From Paracoccus aerodenitrificans (GTDB taxonomy: Bacteria > Pseudomonadota > Alphaproteobacteria > Rhodobacterales > Rhodobacteraceae): a DNA stretch of 64,000 bases. Positions 26,880-36,714 of the stretch are shown one piece after another. The stretch is taken from assembly GCF_027913215.1 (NCBI RefSeq), contig NZ_CP115784.1, positions 248,001 through 312,000 on the forward strand. Reading direction: 5' to 3'. A program made the translations under genes and the position numbers. The notes beneath the pieces were generated by a model. It had not been told where the DNA came from and ran no database searches. It worked only from the letters and a program-made list of their open reading frames with translations. How positions within the stretch are numbered: position 1 is the stretch's first letter; the number at the start of each line of letters is the position of its first letter.

Positions 26880-27013
26880 AATATCTTCCGCTGGTGGCCG
26901 CTCTGGCACTTGCCGCATGTGGCGTGGATGGCGCTCCGGAAAGACCTGCGCCTCCGCCCGGTGTAACCGTGTCCGGAGACATAGGGATCGGTGTGCGCGC
27001 GGATGGTTTCTGA
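26876..27013 (+). CDS. Small lipoprotein between argH and lysA (LptM/YifL-like)
   Basis: A 45-residue protein with an 11-residue hydrophobic signal and a lipobox LAAC at residues 12-15, followed by [14 protein letters not shown]. The short CGxxGxxxxP pattern and position directly upstream of the lysA region recall the YifL/LptM and LppL lipoproteins found next to lysA or dapF in other proteobacteria. Its ATG overlaps the argH stop (ATGA) and its stop overlaps the next start. It would be lipidated and outer-membrane or periplasm facing. The LptM role (LPS translocon maturation) is only an analogy. Confidence 0.75.
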   Translation: MKYLPLVAALALAACGVDGAPERPAPPPGVTVSGDIGIGVRADGF

Positions 27014-27254
27014 CCTGACCCCTCTGAGACGCTGTTGGCTGGCGCTTTCCGTGCTTGGCGGGATCGCCGGTCTGCGTATCTCAGCGCCTGACGCGACCGA
27101 GATCGTGGCCATGATCACGCTTGCGCTCTGGTGCCTTGTCGAAACGATGGTGCGCCGGAACTGGCTGGCACTGATCACCGTGCCCGCGATGGTGCTGGGT
27201 CTCGGCTGTGCCTTGCCGCTTTATCTCTTTCTACGTTCACGCAGGATCTCCTGA
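27003..27254 (+). CDS. Small membrane protein (DUF2834-like)
   Basis: An 83-residue protein with two or three hydrophobic segments (about residues 11-25, 34-47 and 55-78) and the ending LGCALPLYLFLRSRR, which resembles DUF2834 proteins. Its start lies inside the lipoprotein gene by eleven bases, and its stop shares one base with the lysA start. A GTG at 26991 is an alternative start. Function unknown; it is simply part of the argH-lysA transcript. Confidence 0.68.
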   Translation: MVSDLTPLRRCWLALSVLGGIAGLRISAPDATEIVAMITLALWCLVETMVRRNWLALITVPAMVLGLGCALPLYLFLRSRRIS

Positions 27255-28522
27255 TGGATCATTTCAACTATAAGGATGGCGTTCTCTGCGCTGAGGACGT
27301 GCCGCTGACCTTGATCGCGCAAGAGGTCGGCACGCCGGTCTTCGTCTACTCCACCGCCACGCTGACCCGCCATTTCCGGGTGTTTCAGGAGGCCCTGTCA
27401 TGGACCCCGGATCATCTGATCTGCTATGCGGTCAAGGCGAACTCTAATATTGCCGTGCTGAAATTGCTGGGCGATCTCGGTGCGGGCATGGATGTCGTAT
27501 CCATCGGCGAATATGCACGCGCCCGCACGGCCGGTGTTCCCGGTGATCGCATCGTCTTTTCCGGGGTCGGCAAGACAAGGGATGAGATGCGGCTGGCGCT
27601 TGAGGGTGGCATCCGTCAGTTCAACGTCGAGTCTGAGCCAGAGCTGCTGGCGCTTTCCGAAGTCGCTGTGTCCATCGAGAGGGTGGCTCCGATTGCGCTG
27701 CGCGTGAACCCCGATGTCGATGCAAAAACCCACGAAAAAATCGCCACCGGGAAATCCGAAAACAAATTCGGCATTCCGATCGCAAGGGCGCGTGAGGTCT
27801 ATGCGCAGGCAGCAACTCTTCCGGGGATCGAGATTGTCGGCGTCGATATGCATATCGGCAGCCAGTTGACCGATCTGGACCCGTACCGACAGGCTTATGG
27901 CAAGATGGCGGATCTGACGCGGGCGCTGCGCTCCGATGGGCATGACATCCGCAGACTGGATCTGGGCGGTGGGCTGGGGATTCCCTATCGCCGCGACAAT
28001 AATGCGCCACCTCTGCCGATTGAGTACGGGCAGGTCATCCGTGAAACCGTGGGCGATCTCGGCTGTGAAATCGAGATTGAGCCGGGCAGGAATATCGCCG
28101 GGAATGCCGGGGTGCTGCTGTCTACGGTGATTTACCGGAAACATGGTGAAGGGCGCGATTTCCTGATCCTCGACGCGGCGATGAACGACCTGATCCGACC
28201 CGCCATGTACGGAGCGCATCACGACATCGTTCCGGTCATGGAACATGCACCGGGAACTGAGCGCAGCAGCTTCGACGTGGTCGGCCCGGTATGTGAGACC
28301 GGGGATACTTTCGCGAAAGGCGTCGAACTGCCCGGAATGGCGGAAGGTGAACTGGTCGCGTTCCGCTCGGCCGGGGCCTATGGCGCGGTAATGTCCTCGG
28401 AATATAACACGAGACCGCTCGTGCCTGAGGTTCTGGTGGACCGGGACCGTTTCGCGGTGATCCGCCCGCGACCGTCGCTTGACGAAATGTTGACGCGCGA
28501 AGCGCTGCCCGACTGGTTCTGA
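27254..28522 (+). CDS. lysA: Diaminopimelate decarboxylase
   Basis: A 422-residue fold type III PLP enzyme that decarboxylates meso-diaminopimelate to lysine. The PLP Lys is in ICYAVKANSN near residue 59, the Gly-rich phosphate site is LDLGGGLGIPY near 236-246 and EPGRNIAGNAG near 276, and the active-site Cys is in VGPVCETGDTF near 345. The start follows the upstream small gene with a one-base overlap. dapE for the same pathway lies about 7 kb downstream. Confidence 0.97.
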   Translation: MDHFNYKDGVLCAEDVPLTLIAQEVGTPVFVYSTATLTRHFRVFQEALSWTPDHLICYAVKANSNIAVLKLLGDLGAGMDVVSIGEYARARTAGVPGDRIVFSGVGKTRDEMRLALEGGIRQFNVESEPELLALSEVAVSIERVAPIALRVNPDVDAKTHEKIATGKSENKFGIPIARAREVYAQAATLPGIEIVGVDMHIGSQLTDLDPYRQAYGKMADLTRALRSDGHDIRRLDLGGGLGIPYRRDNNAPPLPIEYGQVIRETVGDLGCEIEIEPGRNIAGNAGVLLSTVIYRKHGEGRDFLILDAAMNDLIRPAMYGAHHDIVPVMEHAPGTERSSFDVVGPVCETGDTFAKGVELPGMAEGELVAFRSAGAYGAVMSSEYNTRPLVPEVLVDRDRFAVIRPRPSLDEMLTREALPDWF

Positions 28523-28571
28523 GCCGCAGGAATCCCTTGCCCGCATGCGCCATGCGGCGCAGGATAGACGC

Positions 28572-31046
28572 ATGAGCGAGCCCATGACCGACCATGCCAA
28601 TTCAGCAAGGCTGGACCGGGCCCTGCGCCTGACCCGCGCGGGGCTGTGGTGGGAATCGCTGGCGCGAAGCTTCTGGCCTGCTGCAAGCCTGTTGCTTCTG
28701 ATGATAACCGCGCTGAGTTTCGGTCTGGCCGAGGCGCTGCCCGATCCTGTCCGTCCTTACGCGGCGGCGGGGGCAGGGGTGGTTTTTCTTGCGACGCTGG
28801 TTCTCGGCTTTCTGCGCTTCCGACGCCCGCGCAGTCATGAGGCCGAGGACCGGATCGACGAGACCCTTCCGGGCAGACCGCTCTCCGCCCTGCGTGACCG
28901 GCCCGCATTGGGTGGAGATGGCGCGTTATGGCAGGCGCATCTGGCCCAGATGGAACAGCGCGTCGCTTCGGCGCGGGCTGTGCGACCGGATGCGGGGCTG
29001 AACCGCCGCGATCCGTTTGCGTTCCGTCTTGTGGCGCTGACCGCAATCGCGATGGCGCTGCTGTTCGGCAGTACCGGGCAGTTGGGGCAGGGGCTGGCGG
29101 CGCTTGCGCCCAACCGGCAACAGGAGGGATCGCCAGAGGCAGCGTCCGGCGGGCCCGGTTGGGAAGGTTGGGCCGAACCCCCGGCCTATACCCGCAAACC
29201 GACCATTTATCTGAACCGGCTTGCCGCCGATGCCGTGCTCGACCTGCCCGAAGGCTCCGTGATCAGTCTCCGGCTGTACGGAGAGGAAGACAGGGTCGCG
29301 CAGGATGTCGGCTCTGAGCTTCCGGAGTCAGAACAGGGGGCACCGCAATTCCGTGTCGAGCGGGACGGGACGCTGACGATTGCCGATCGTAGCATAAAGG
29401 TGACGGTCCGCCCGGATGATCCGCCTGAGATCACCCTCGGCCCTCCCGCCGAGCGGCGTGCCGATGGGCGGCTGATCCAGCCATTCTCGGCGCAGGACGA
29501 TTTTGGCCTCAGCGAAGGCCATGCCGTCATCACGTTGGATATGGGCGCTATTGATCGTAATTTCGGTCTTGCCACCGATCCCGAGCCGCGTGATCCGGTG
29601 CAGATCAAGTTGCCGGTCCGGGCCAACCGCGCCGAGTTTGAAGGTCAGCTTGTCGCTGATCTGAAAAAACATGCTTGGGCCAATCTGCCGGTGAAGATCC
29701 GGCTCAACGCGCAGGACGGTATCGGGCAGAGCGCTCAATCCGGCGAGATCGCGATGGAACTGCCCGGCAGGCGTTTCTTCGACCCGTTCGCCGCCGCTTT
29801 GATCGAACTGCGCCGGGATCTTCTCTGGTCGCGTGAGAATGCGGCAAGATCCGCTCAGATTCTCCGCGCGATCACCTGGCAGCCGGAAGGTTTCATCCGG
29901 GATGATACGCTTGGGGATTTGCGGGCGATCATATCGGGTCTGGAAACAGCGGGACTGTCCGATACGCAGCGCGATGCTCTGGCAGAGGCGCTGTGGCGAA
30001 CCGCCGTGCAGCTTGAAGATGGCGGGTTGGCGGATGCGCTGGAACGCATGCAGCGGGCGCAAGAGAGACTGGCGCAGGCGATGCGTCGCGGCGCCTCGCC
30101 CGATGAAATCCGCGATCTGATGGATGAGTTGCGCCGCGCAACGGATGATTATCTGGACCGGCTGGCCGAGCAGGGCGGGGACCCTGCGGATCGCTTTGAC
30201 CGCAGCCCGGTCCAGATGATGAGCGGTGATCAGATCCAGCAGATGATGGATGAGATCCAGCGGCTGATGAATGAAGGCAAAATGGCTGAAGCGCAGGCTT
30301 TGCTGGAACAGTTCAACCGCATGATGGAAAATATGCAGGTCCGTCAGGCAGAGGGCGAAGGGCAGGGTGAGGGGCGCGGCTCATCCTCGCGCATGGCCGA
30401 CACGCTGCGCGAACAGCAGGATCTGGCAGACCGTGCCTTCCGCGAGATGCAGGATCAGTGGATGGGGCTTGACGAGCAGGATCAGGAAGAACCCTCGGAC
30501 AGCCTGGCCGAGCAGCAGCGCCGCTTGCGCGATGATCTGGGGATGCAGCGCAGCCTTCTGCCCGAACGCGGGACCCCGCAGGGCAATGCGGCGGGCGAGG
30601 CGATGGATCGGGCAGGGCGGGCCATGCAGCAGGCGGAACAGGCCCTGCGGCAGGGCGACATGGCCGGTGCACTCGACCGGCAGGCTGAGGCGATAGAGGC
30701 GCTGCGCGACGGGACCCGCTCACTGGATCAGGGCCGACAGCAGGGTGAGGACGGCCAGCAGACGCAAAGCGGAGAGGGTGAGGACGCGCAGCAGGGCCAA
30801 CAGCAAGGCGGCGCACAACCCGGAGAGAACGGGCAGCGCGGACTGGCCTCTCCCCGGCGCGATCCACTTGGGCGGGCCATGCAGGGGAATGGCGGCGGCA
30901 TCGCGACGGATGCGCCGCTGGAAGACGGAGAAAGCGGGGAGAACCGTGCCCGCGATCTGCAGGACGAAATCCGCCGCAGGCTGGGTCAGCAGGACCGTCC
31001 CGAGCAGGAACGCGAATATCTGGACCGGCTGATCGATCAGTTCTGA
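28572..31046 (+). CDS. TIGR02302/DUF4175 family membrane protein
   Basis: An 824-residue alphaproteobacterial protein with hydrophobic helices at about 28-50, 58-80 and 152-168, a periplasm-like beta-rich central region (about 190-400), then a long Gln/Glu/Arg-rich helical region (about 500-700) and an acidic, low-complexity C-terminus full of QQGEDGQQ-type runs. The ATG at 28572 follows AGGA by seven bases. The family is widespread next to lysA in this group but has no known activity. The overall design suggests an envelope scaffold; this is inference. Confidence 0.85.
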   Translation: MSEPMTDHANSARLDRALRLTRAGLWWESLARSFWPAASLLLLMITALSFGLAEALPDPVRPYAAAGAGVVFLATLVLGFLRFRRPRSHEAEDRIDETLPGRPLSALRDRPALGGDGALWQAHLAQMEQRVASARAVRPDAGLNRRDPFAFRLVALTAIAMALLFGSTGQLGQGLAALAPNRQQEGSPEAASGGPGWEGWAEPPAYTRKPTIYLNRLAADAVLDLPEGSVISLRLYGEEDRVAQDVGSELPESEQGAPQFRVERDGTLTIADRSIKVTVRPDDPPEITLGPPAERRADGRLIQPFSAQDDFGLSEGHAVITLDMGAIDRNFGLATDPEPRDPVQIKLPVRANRAEFEGQLVADLKKHAWANLPVKIRLNAQDGIGQSAQSGEIAMELPGRRFFDPFAAALIELRRDLLWSRENAARSAQILRAITWQPEGFIRDDTLGDLRAIISGLETAGLSDTQRDALAEALWRTAVQLEDGGLADALERMQRAQERLAQAMRRGASPDEIRDLMDELRRATDDYLDRLAEQGGDPADRFDRSPVQMMSGDQIQQMMDEIQRLMNEGKMAEAQALLEQFNRMMENMQVRQAEGEGQGEGRGSSSRMADTLREQQDLADRAFREMQDQWMGLDEQDQEEPSDSLAEQQRRLRDDLGMQRSLLPERGTPQGNAAGEAMDRAGRAMQQAEQALRQGDMAGALDRQAEAIEALRDGTRSLDQGRQQGEDGQQTQSGEGEDAQQGQQQGGAQPGENGQRGLASPRRDPLGRAMQGNGGGIATDAPLEDGESGENRARDLQDEIRRRLGQQDRPEQEREYLDRLIDQF

Positions 31047-31271
31047 TTTCATTGGACAGGCGGGATTATTCGTTATCCTCTGTGCTGTGATTTTATCGCT
31101 GCCGGATGTGGTTCAGCCCGCACTCATCAGCATCAAAAGCCGACGCCGCGGCGCTGTCCGGGAGCGCTGACAAGTTGGCAAAGCCCTGTCATGCTGTTGC
31201 GTTAGACTTGATTTATACGGCGGATGCACTAAGGCTCCGCAACCATGCGCGAACGAGGAAAGGTTAAACGC

Positions 31272-31670
31272 ATGATAAAAGAGTTCAGGGAATTCATTGC
31301 CAAAGGCAATGTCATGGACATGGCCGTCGGTATCATCATCGGCGCTGCCTTCACTGCGATCGTCACCTCGCTGGTCGATGACCTCATCAATCCGATCATC
31401 AGCCTGTTCATCGGCGGGATCGATTTTTCCAACCTGAAATACTCGCTGGGTGAGGGTGAAAACGCCGCTACCTTCAATTACGGCAACTTCATCATGGCCG
31501 TGATCAATTTCCTGATCGTCGCCTGGGTGGTCTTTATTCTGGTCAAGATCGTCAACCGCGCGAAAGATGCGGCGGTGGGACCGAAGGAAGAAGAAGCTCC
31601 TGCAGGGCCGACCTCGGAAGAAATTCTGCTTGAAATCCGCGATGAGCTGCGTGCCCGCCCGCGGGTCTGA
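31272..31670 (+). CDS. mscL: Large-conductance mechanosensitive channel
   Basis: A 132-residue channel that opens under membrane tension to release solutes during osmotic downshock. The N-terminal [31 protein letters not shown] is typical of MscL, with a second helix at about 76-98 and a charged C-terminal bundle helix ([13 protein letters not shown]). The start at 31272 follows GAGGAAAGG. The 225-base gap before it holds only what looks like its promoter. A terminator follows at 31690-31726. Confidence 0.96.
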   Translation: MIKEFREFIAKGNVMDMAVGIIIGAAFTAIVTSLVDDLINPIISLFIGGIDFSNLKYSLGEGENAATFNYGNFIMAVINFLIVAWVVFILVKIVNRAKDAAVGPKEEEAPAGPTSEEILLEIRDELRARPRV

Positions 31671-31689
31671 ACCGGATCGTGCTGAAATG

Positions 31690-31726
31690 AAAAAGACCGG
31701 CAGAGTATGTCTCCGCCGGTCTTTTT
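31690..31726. terminator. Bidirectional terminator between mscL and ald
   Basis: Inverted repeat with a 12-bp stem (AAAAAGACCGGC / GCCGGTCTTTTT) and a 13-base loop, placed between the convergent mscL and ald genes. Flanking A and T runs allow function in both directions. Confidence 0.9.
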
Positions 31727-31739
31727 CGTGGCCGTCGGT

Positions 31740-32852
31740 TTACAGCAGCGAGTCGGGTGAGATCGTCTCGATCCCAAGTGCCGCGCCCACCGGGCCGGAG
31801 GTCAGCTTGCCTTCATGCGTCGAGAGTCCCGCCCGCAGATGCACATTTTCGCGGATCGCCTCACGCCAGCCTTTATTGGCGAGCGTCAGAATGAAGGGCA
31901 GCGTCGCATTACCAAGCGCCTGAGTCGAACTGCGCGGAACAGCGCCGGGCATATTGGCGACGCAGTAATGCACGATGCCGTCCACTTCGTAGATCGGGTC
32001 CTGATGGGTGGTCGCGCGAGACGTCTCGAAGCATCCGCCCTGATCGATGGCAACATCCACCAGAACCGCGCCGGGCTTCATCATCGAAAGCTGTTCGCGT
32101 GTGATCAGCTTCGGCGCGGCGGCTCCGGGGACAAGCACCGCGCCGATCACCATATCGGCGGTCGGCAGCAGCTCGGAGGTGGCGGCGGCGGTGGCATATT
32201 GGGTGGTCAGCATGCCCATGAAGATATCATCCAGATAGGACAGTCGCGGAATCGAGCGGTCCAGCACGGTGACATTCGCACCCATACCCGATGCCACGCG
32301 GGCCGCAGCCGTACCAACCACACCGCCGCCGATGATGACGACACGGGCGGGACGAACCCCGGGGACACCACCCAGAAGAACCCCCTCGCCACCATTGGCC
32401 TTTTGCAGCGCCCATGCTCCGGCCTGAGGTGCCAGTCGGCCTGCGACCTCGGACATCGGGGCAAGCAGGGGCAGACCGCCGCGCGTATCGGTCACGGTCT
32501 CATAGGCGATCGAGGTCACGCCAGAGTCCAGCAGGTCGCGCGTCTGATCCGGGTCGGGCGCGAGGTGAAGATAGGTGAACAGGATCTGACCGCGCTTCAG
32601 CATCGCCCTTTCGGCGGCCTGAGGTTCCTTGACCTTCACGATCATATCGGCGCGGTCGAATACGGTCGCCGCATCCGGAGCGATTTCCGCACCAGCCGCC
32701 AGATAGTCATCATCCGTATAGCCTGACCCCAGACCGGCCCCGGATTGCACAAGGACCTGATGACCCTGAGCAATCGCCTCGCCAGCCGCGTCGGGGCGCA
32801 GGCCAACGCGGAATTCCTGTGGTTTGACTTCTGTCGGGCAGCCGATCAGCAT
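31740..32852 (-). CDS. ald: Alanine dehydrogenase
   Basis: A 370-residue NAD-dependent enzyme interconverting L-alanine with pyruvate and ammonia. N-terminal [20 protein letters not shown], the IVKVKEPQ segment with the substrate Lys, and the Rossmann motif [22 protein letters not shown] (about residue 170-191) are family hallmarks, as is [16 protein letters not shown] near 300. An Lrp-type regulator is encoded divergently 150 bases away, the usual arrangement for ald control. Confidence 0.96.
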   Translation of the reverse strand: MLIGCPTEVKPQEFRVGLRPDAAGEAIAQGHQVLVQSGAGLGSGYTDDDYLAAGAEIAPDAATVFDRADMIVKVKEPQAAERAMLKRGQILFTYLHLAPDPDQTRDLLDSGVTSIAYETVTDTRGGLPLLAPMSEVAGRLAPQAGAWALQKANGGEGVLLGGVPGVRPARVVIIGGGVVGTAAARVASGMGANVTVLDRSIPRLSYLDDIFMGMLTTQYATAAATSELLPTADMVIGAVLVPGAAAPKLITREQLSMMKPGAVLVDVAIDQGGCFETSRATTHQDPIYEVDGIVHYCVANMPGAVPRSSTQALGNATLPFILTLANKGWREAIRENVHLRAGLSTHEGKLTSGPVGAALGIETISPDSLL

Positions 32853-33002
32853 CGCATTCTCCTTTTTATTTGGTCAGATCCCTGAAATTCCTCCAACCTG
32901 CCACGTAATTCACAGAAAATCTTACGGAATTTGGGGTTGCCGGATGGTGATCGTTGAAAGATTATTGCGTGATTTATTAAAATTGACGGAGAATATCCGA
33001 TC

Positions 33003-33464
33003 ATGTTCGATCTTGACGCAATAGACCGCCGCATTCTGCGTATAATCCAGAAGTATGGCCGAATCACCAATGCCGACTTGTCGGCCAGGGTGAATCTTTC
33101 CTCCTCGGCATGTCATCGTCGGGTGCAGCGGCTGGAGGATGAGGGCGTCATACGTGGCTTCGCCGCCTTGCTGGACCGTCGCAAATTGCGACGCCCGACA
33201 ACTGTATTCGTGGAAATCAGCCTGTCAGGGCAGGCGAATGAGCTTCTGGAATCCTTCGAAAGCGCCATCCGCTCGATTCCGGATGTGCTGGAATGCCATC
33301 TGATGGCGGGAACGGCGGATTATCTGCTGAAGCTGGTCGTCGAGGATACCGAGGATTTTGCCCGGATCCACCGGACGCATCTGGCCCGGTTGCCCGGTGT
33401 CGCGCAGATGCATTCGTCATTCGCGCTCAGGACCGTGGTCGAAACCACGGCCCTGCCGCTTTGA
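33003..33464 (+). CDS. Lrp/AsnC family transcriptional regulator, divergent from ald
   Basis: A 153-residue regulator: N-terminal winged helix-turn-helix (LDAIDRRILRIIQKYGRITNADLSARVNLSSSACHRRVQRLEDEGVI) and a C-terminal RAM/AsnC ligand domain (about 70-145). Its position divergent from ald points to an AldR-like activator or repressor responding to alanine. The 150-base intergenic region is AT-rich compared with its surroundings and should contain the operator; I could not define repeats with confidence. Confidence 0.93.
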   Translation: MFDLDAIDRRILRIIQKYGRITNADLSARVNLSSSACHRRVQRLEDEGVIRGFAALLDRRKLRRPTTVFVEISLSGQANELLESFESAIRSIPDVLECHLMAGTADYLLKLVVEDTEDFARIHRTHLARLPGVAQMHSSFALRTVVETTALPL

Positions 33465-33467
33465 TGT

Positions 33468-34001
33468 TTACTGTACGGCGGATTCGACGGGCGAAACCGC
33501 TGCGGTGCCTGAACTGGATACGGTGCTGGCGGCCGACGCCGAAGAGACGCCCGGGTTCGGATTCAGGTTCCGGCCGATCACGCCTTCTGCCGAAGCCAAA
33601 TGTCCATATTCGAAGGTCAGCGTGTCCTGACCGCCTGCAATGCGCAGCACGCCATCTTCATAGGTAATCCGGTTTGCCGCACGCAGACCGTTGAAGAAAG
33701 AGCTTTCCTGTGCGCTCCACCGGCAGCTTTGCCCGGCGGTCTGGATCGGTCCGACGACGATTTCCGGTGGGGTGCCCGAGATCGGGGCAACGAAGCTGTT
33801 GCAGCCCGTCCGGCCCGAGATCATCGTCGGTGCAATCGTCATCGTGGTGTGGCGCACGCTCAGCACTTCACCGCCGATATTGAACAGCACGTAATCGCCG
33901 GTCGGGATGTTCGAATAGGGCTCGTCGGGAGTGGTCGGGGTGGGTTCACATGCAGCAAGCGCCATCGTGGCAAGCGCAGCGGCGGTCAGTTGGCGAAACA
34001 T
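33468..34001 (-). CDS. META-domain (HslJ-like) lipoprotein
   Basis: A 177-residue lipoprotein: signal peptide with lipobox LAAC at residues 15-18, a Thr/Pro-rich linker, and a META/HslJ-type domain with GRTGCNSF and GQSCRWSAQESSFFNGLRAA, then a Ser/Ala-rich low-complexity tail (about 150-177). HslJ-like proteins are outer-membrane lipoproteins linked to stress or drug tolerance. It is convergent with the Lrp gene, three bases apart, so no room for a separate terminator exists. Confidence 0.85.
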   Translation of the reverse strand: MFRQLTAAALATMALAACEPTPTTPDEPYSNIPTGDYVLFNIGGEVLSVRHTTMTIAPTMISGRTGCNSFVAPISGTPPEIVVGPIQTAGQSCRWSAQESSFFNGLRAANRITYEDGVLRIAGGQDTLTFEYGHLASAEGVIGRNLNPNPGVSSASAASTVSSSGTAAVSPVESAVQ

Positions 34002-34306
34002 GGCAGCGTCTCCGGTGTTAGAGAATCGTTATGCGTTCACGCCGGGATTACATCCGGTCGCTTGATGGTCAACTCACTGATATGTCAGCCAAGAGACAAG
34101 GTTGCAAACGATTCGCGCCGTGAGTCCCGGTCGGCGGCTGAATAATCAAGGTGCTGTGACGGGTTTTGCCTTTTATCAGCAAGGCGTCGCGCATCTGCCC
34201 GTGATGCAAGAAGAAACGCCTCTGTTGCCGACATGCCACGCTCTGCCCGGGCTATGCATGATGATTAAGCTTGCGGCGGTTGGACCTGCCGATACATCTT
34301 CCGAAC
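34002..34306. other. Intergenic region upstream of the TauE permease
   Basis: About 305 bases between the META lipoprotein start and the TauE/SafE permease start. It presumably holds promoters for both divergent genes. The only open frames are short and lack family-like composition. No repeat, terminator or RNA gene was recognised. Confidence 0.6.
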
Positions 34307-35074
34307 ATGTTCGGGCTTGATCCAGCGATCTTCTGGTTTGTGTTCTCGGTCACCGCCTTTGCGGGGTTCGTGAAGGGGGCGGTCGGTTTCGCCATGCCCA
34401 TGATCATGATGTCCGCCTTCGGCTCGGTTCTGTCGCCGCAACTTGCCCTTGCGGCGCTGATCCTGCCGACTTTGGCCACCAATATCCTGCAAGCCGGTCG
34501 TGGCGGGATTGGTGCCGCATGGGATACCGTTGGCCGATTCCGCTGGCATATCGGGGCGGTGATCATCTTTATTGTGGTGTCGGCGGCATTCGTTCGCTCA
34601 GTCCCTCAAAGCTTGATGTATCTGCTGCTTGGCATCCCGATTGTCGCATTCGCCATCTGGCAGCTTTCCGGCCGTCCGCTGACGCTTCCCATCCACCATG
34701 CCCGCCGGGCCGAGATTATCTCGGGCATGATCGGTGGGCTTTACGGAGGCATTTCGGGTATATGGGGCCCGCCGCTGATCGTCTATCTGCTGTCGATCAA
34801 CGTGTCGAAATCCGAACAGATGCGGGTGCAGGGGGTAGTGTTCCTGATGGGCGCGGTGGTGCTGACACTGGCGCATCTGGCCTCGGGCGTTCTGAATGCG
34901 CAGACATTGCCTCTGTCCGCTGTGCTGGTTGTGCCGGGCGTGGCCGGGATGTTTCTGGGGCTCTGGGTGCATGACCGGCTGAATGTCGATCAGTTCCGCC
35001 GCTGGACATTGGTGCTGCTTGTGCTCTCGGGGCTGAACCTGGTGCGGCGCGGGGTGGAAATCCTGCTGAGCTGA
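34307..35074 (+). CDS. TauE/SafE family sulfite or organic anion permease
   Basis: A 255-residue polytopic membrane protein with about eight hydrophobic helices. The repeated family motif is visible as FAGFVKGAVGFAMPMIM near residue 17 and IIGGLYGGISGIWGPPLIVYLLS-like sequence near 145-168. TauE/SafE proteins export sulfite or related anions; the substrate here is unknown. The ATG at 34307 is used; a TTG at 34271 would add twelve residues. It precedes dapE by 30 bases. Confidence 0.88.
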   Translation: MFGLDPAIFWFVFSVTAFAGFVKGAVGFAMPMIMMSAFGSVLSPQLALAALILPTLATNILQAGRGGIGAAWDTVGRFRWHIGAVIIFIVVSAAFVRSVPQSLMYLLLGIPIVAFAIWQLSGRPLTLPIHHARRAEIISGMIGGLYGGISGIWGPPLIVYLLSINVSKSEQMRVQGVVFLMGAVVLTLAHLASGVLNAQTLPLSAVLVVPGVAGMFLGLWVHDRLNVDQFRRWTLVLLVLSGLNLVRRGVEILLS

Positions 35075-35104
35075 GGCTAGGCCTGCAGGAAACAGGAGCC
35101 TGTG

Positions 35105-36247
35105 ATGACCGACCCAGCCGAGCTGACCGCCAGACTGATCCGCTGCCCCTCGGTCACGCCGGAAGAAGGCGGCGCATTGACGCTTCTTCAGGACCTGCTG
35201 AGCGGCGCGGGCTTCGAATGTACCCGCGTGGATCGCAACGGCACGCCGAACCTCTTTGCACGATGGGGCAGGAAAGGGGCCGAGCGGAGCCTCGGCTTCA
35301 ACGGTCATACCGATGTGGTGCCTCCCGGCGATCCGGCAAGCTGGACGCATCCACCGTTTTCCGGGCATCTCGACGAAACCGGCACGCTCTGGGGGCGCGG
35401 CGCGACGGATATGAAGTCGGGCGTGGCGGCCTTCGTTGTGGCAGCGATGGAGTTCGTCGCGGACACACCTCCTGACGGCGCGATCATTCTTGCCATTACC
35501 GGCGATGAGGAAGGTCCGGGCAAGGATGGCACGATTGCCATTCTCGACTGGATGAAAATGCATGGTGAGCGCATGTCGGCCTGCATCGTCGGAGAGCCGA
35601 CCAACCCCGAAACATTCGGCGAAATGATCAAGATCGGTCGTCGCGGTTCGGTCACCTATCGGGTTGCGGCAAAGGGCGTGCAGGGGCATGTGGCCTATCC
35701 CGACCGGGCGCGTAATCCTGTGCATGCGATCTGCCGGTTTCTGGACCGGCTGGCCTCGGAACCACTGGATGCGGGCAATGCGCATTTCGGCCCATCGACA
35801 TTGCAGGTGACGACTGTGGATTGCGGCAACTCCGCGACGAATGTGATCCCCGAAACGGCCCGTGCCGTCTTCAATATCCGGTTCAACGATCTTCATACGC
35901 CCGAAAGCCTCGATGCGGAAATTCGCCGCCGGGCCGAAGCCGTCGCCGATGAGACCGGCGTGTCCTTCCGGCTTGAGGCGGATGTCAGCGGCGAAAGCTT
36001 CCTGACCGAGCCGGGTCCCTTCACGGATCTGGTGCGCAATGTTGTGCGCAGCGAAACCGGGATCACGCCCGAGCTTTCGACCTCTGGTGGCACCTCGGAT
36101 GCGCGTTTCGTCAAGGATCACTGCCCCGTGCTGGAATTCGGTCTGGTCGGGCGCTACATGCATCAGGTTGACGAGCGGGTCCCGGTTGAAGAAATCCGGG
36201 CCCTGACGCGGGTCTATCGACGCATTCTAGAGGCTTATTTCGCATGA
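35105..36247 (+). CDS. dapE: Succinyl-diaminopimelate desuccinylase
   Basis: A 380-residue M20-family zinc enzyme that removes succinate from N-succinyl-LL-diaminopimelate in lysine and peptidoglycan synthesis. Metal and catalytic motifs are present: [13 protein letters not shown] near 64-76, [11 protein letters not shown] near 95-105, [12 protein letters not shown] near 132, and [12 protein letters not shown] near the end. The ATG at 35105 is preceded by AGGAGCC; an in-frame GTG lies one codon upstream. The stop overlaps the next GNAT gene by four bases. Confidence 0.96.
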   Translation: MTDPAELTARLIRCPSVTPEEGGALTLLQDLLSGAGFECTRVDRNGTPNLFARWGRKGAERSLGFNGHTDVVPPGDPASWTHPPFSGHLDETGTLWGRGATDMKSGVAAFVVAAMEFVADTPPDGAIILAITGDEEGPGKDGTIAILDWMKMHGERMSACIVGEPTNPETFGEMIKIGRRGSVTYRVAAKGVQGHVAYPDRARNPVHAICRFLDRLASEPLDAGNAHFGPSTLQVTTVDCGNSATNVIPETARAVFNIRFNDLHTPESLDAEIRRRAEAVADETGVSFRLEADVSGESFLTEPGPFTDLVRNVVRSETGITPELSTSGGTSDARFVKDHCPVLEFGLVGRYMHQVDERVPVEEIRALTRVYRRILEAYFA

Positions 36248-36657
36248 TCATCCAACAGACAAGCGATCTGGAGACCTGCCGCCAGCTGAGACGGATCGTC
36301 TTCATCGAGGAACAGGGTGTGTCCGAAACCGAGGAATGGGACGGTCTGGATGGTCAGGCGCTGCATATGCTGGGTTGGATAGATGATCGGCCAGTGGCCA
36401 CGGCGCGAATTTTCATCGACGGAGATACCGCGAAGATCGGGCGGGTCTGCGTTCTGCGAAGTGCTCGCGGCACCGGGGTCGGGGCGGCGATCATGCGCGG
36501 TGCGGTGGATGTGCTGCGCAGCCGTGATATCCGGCAGATCAGGCTAGCGTCGCAGACTCAGGTCATCCCGTTTTACGAAAAGCTGGGCTTTACCGCTTAC
36601 GGGCTGGAATTTCAGGATGCTGGCATCCCGCATCGCAACATGGTTCTGGAACTCTGA
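36244..36657 (+). CDS. GNAT family acetyltransferase (ElaA/YjcF-like)
   Basis: A 137-residue GNAT protein. The opening [23 protein letters not shown] and the acetyl-CoA loop [13 protein letters not shown] (about residue 76-88) match the YjcF/ElaA group, with the C-terminal [14 protein letters not shown] motif. The substrate is unknown. It is translationally coupled to dapE by a four-base overlap, but a link to lysine synthesis is not established. Confidence 0.88.
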   Translation: MIIQQTSDLETCRQLRRIVFIEEQGVSETEEWDGLDGQALHMLGWIDDRPVATARIFIDGDTAKIGRVCVLRSARGTGVGAAIMRGAVDVLRSRDIRQIRLASQTQVIPFYEKLGFTAYGLEFQDAGIPHRNMVLEL

Positions 36658-36714
36658 CGAAAGCCACGTATTGTTTTGCGTGCATACCGGTCGCTGGCCG
36701 GGGAAAGGGCCGGC

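Noticed and set aside
34102..34320. A 72-codon plus-strand open frame upstream of the TauE permease
   Set aside because: No family features, no ribosome binding site, and it overlaps the likely permease start in another frame.
34598..36163. A 521-codon minus-strand open frame opposite the TauE permease and dapE
   Set aside because: No recognisable domains; the plus-strand genes are well supported.
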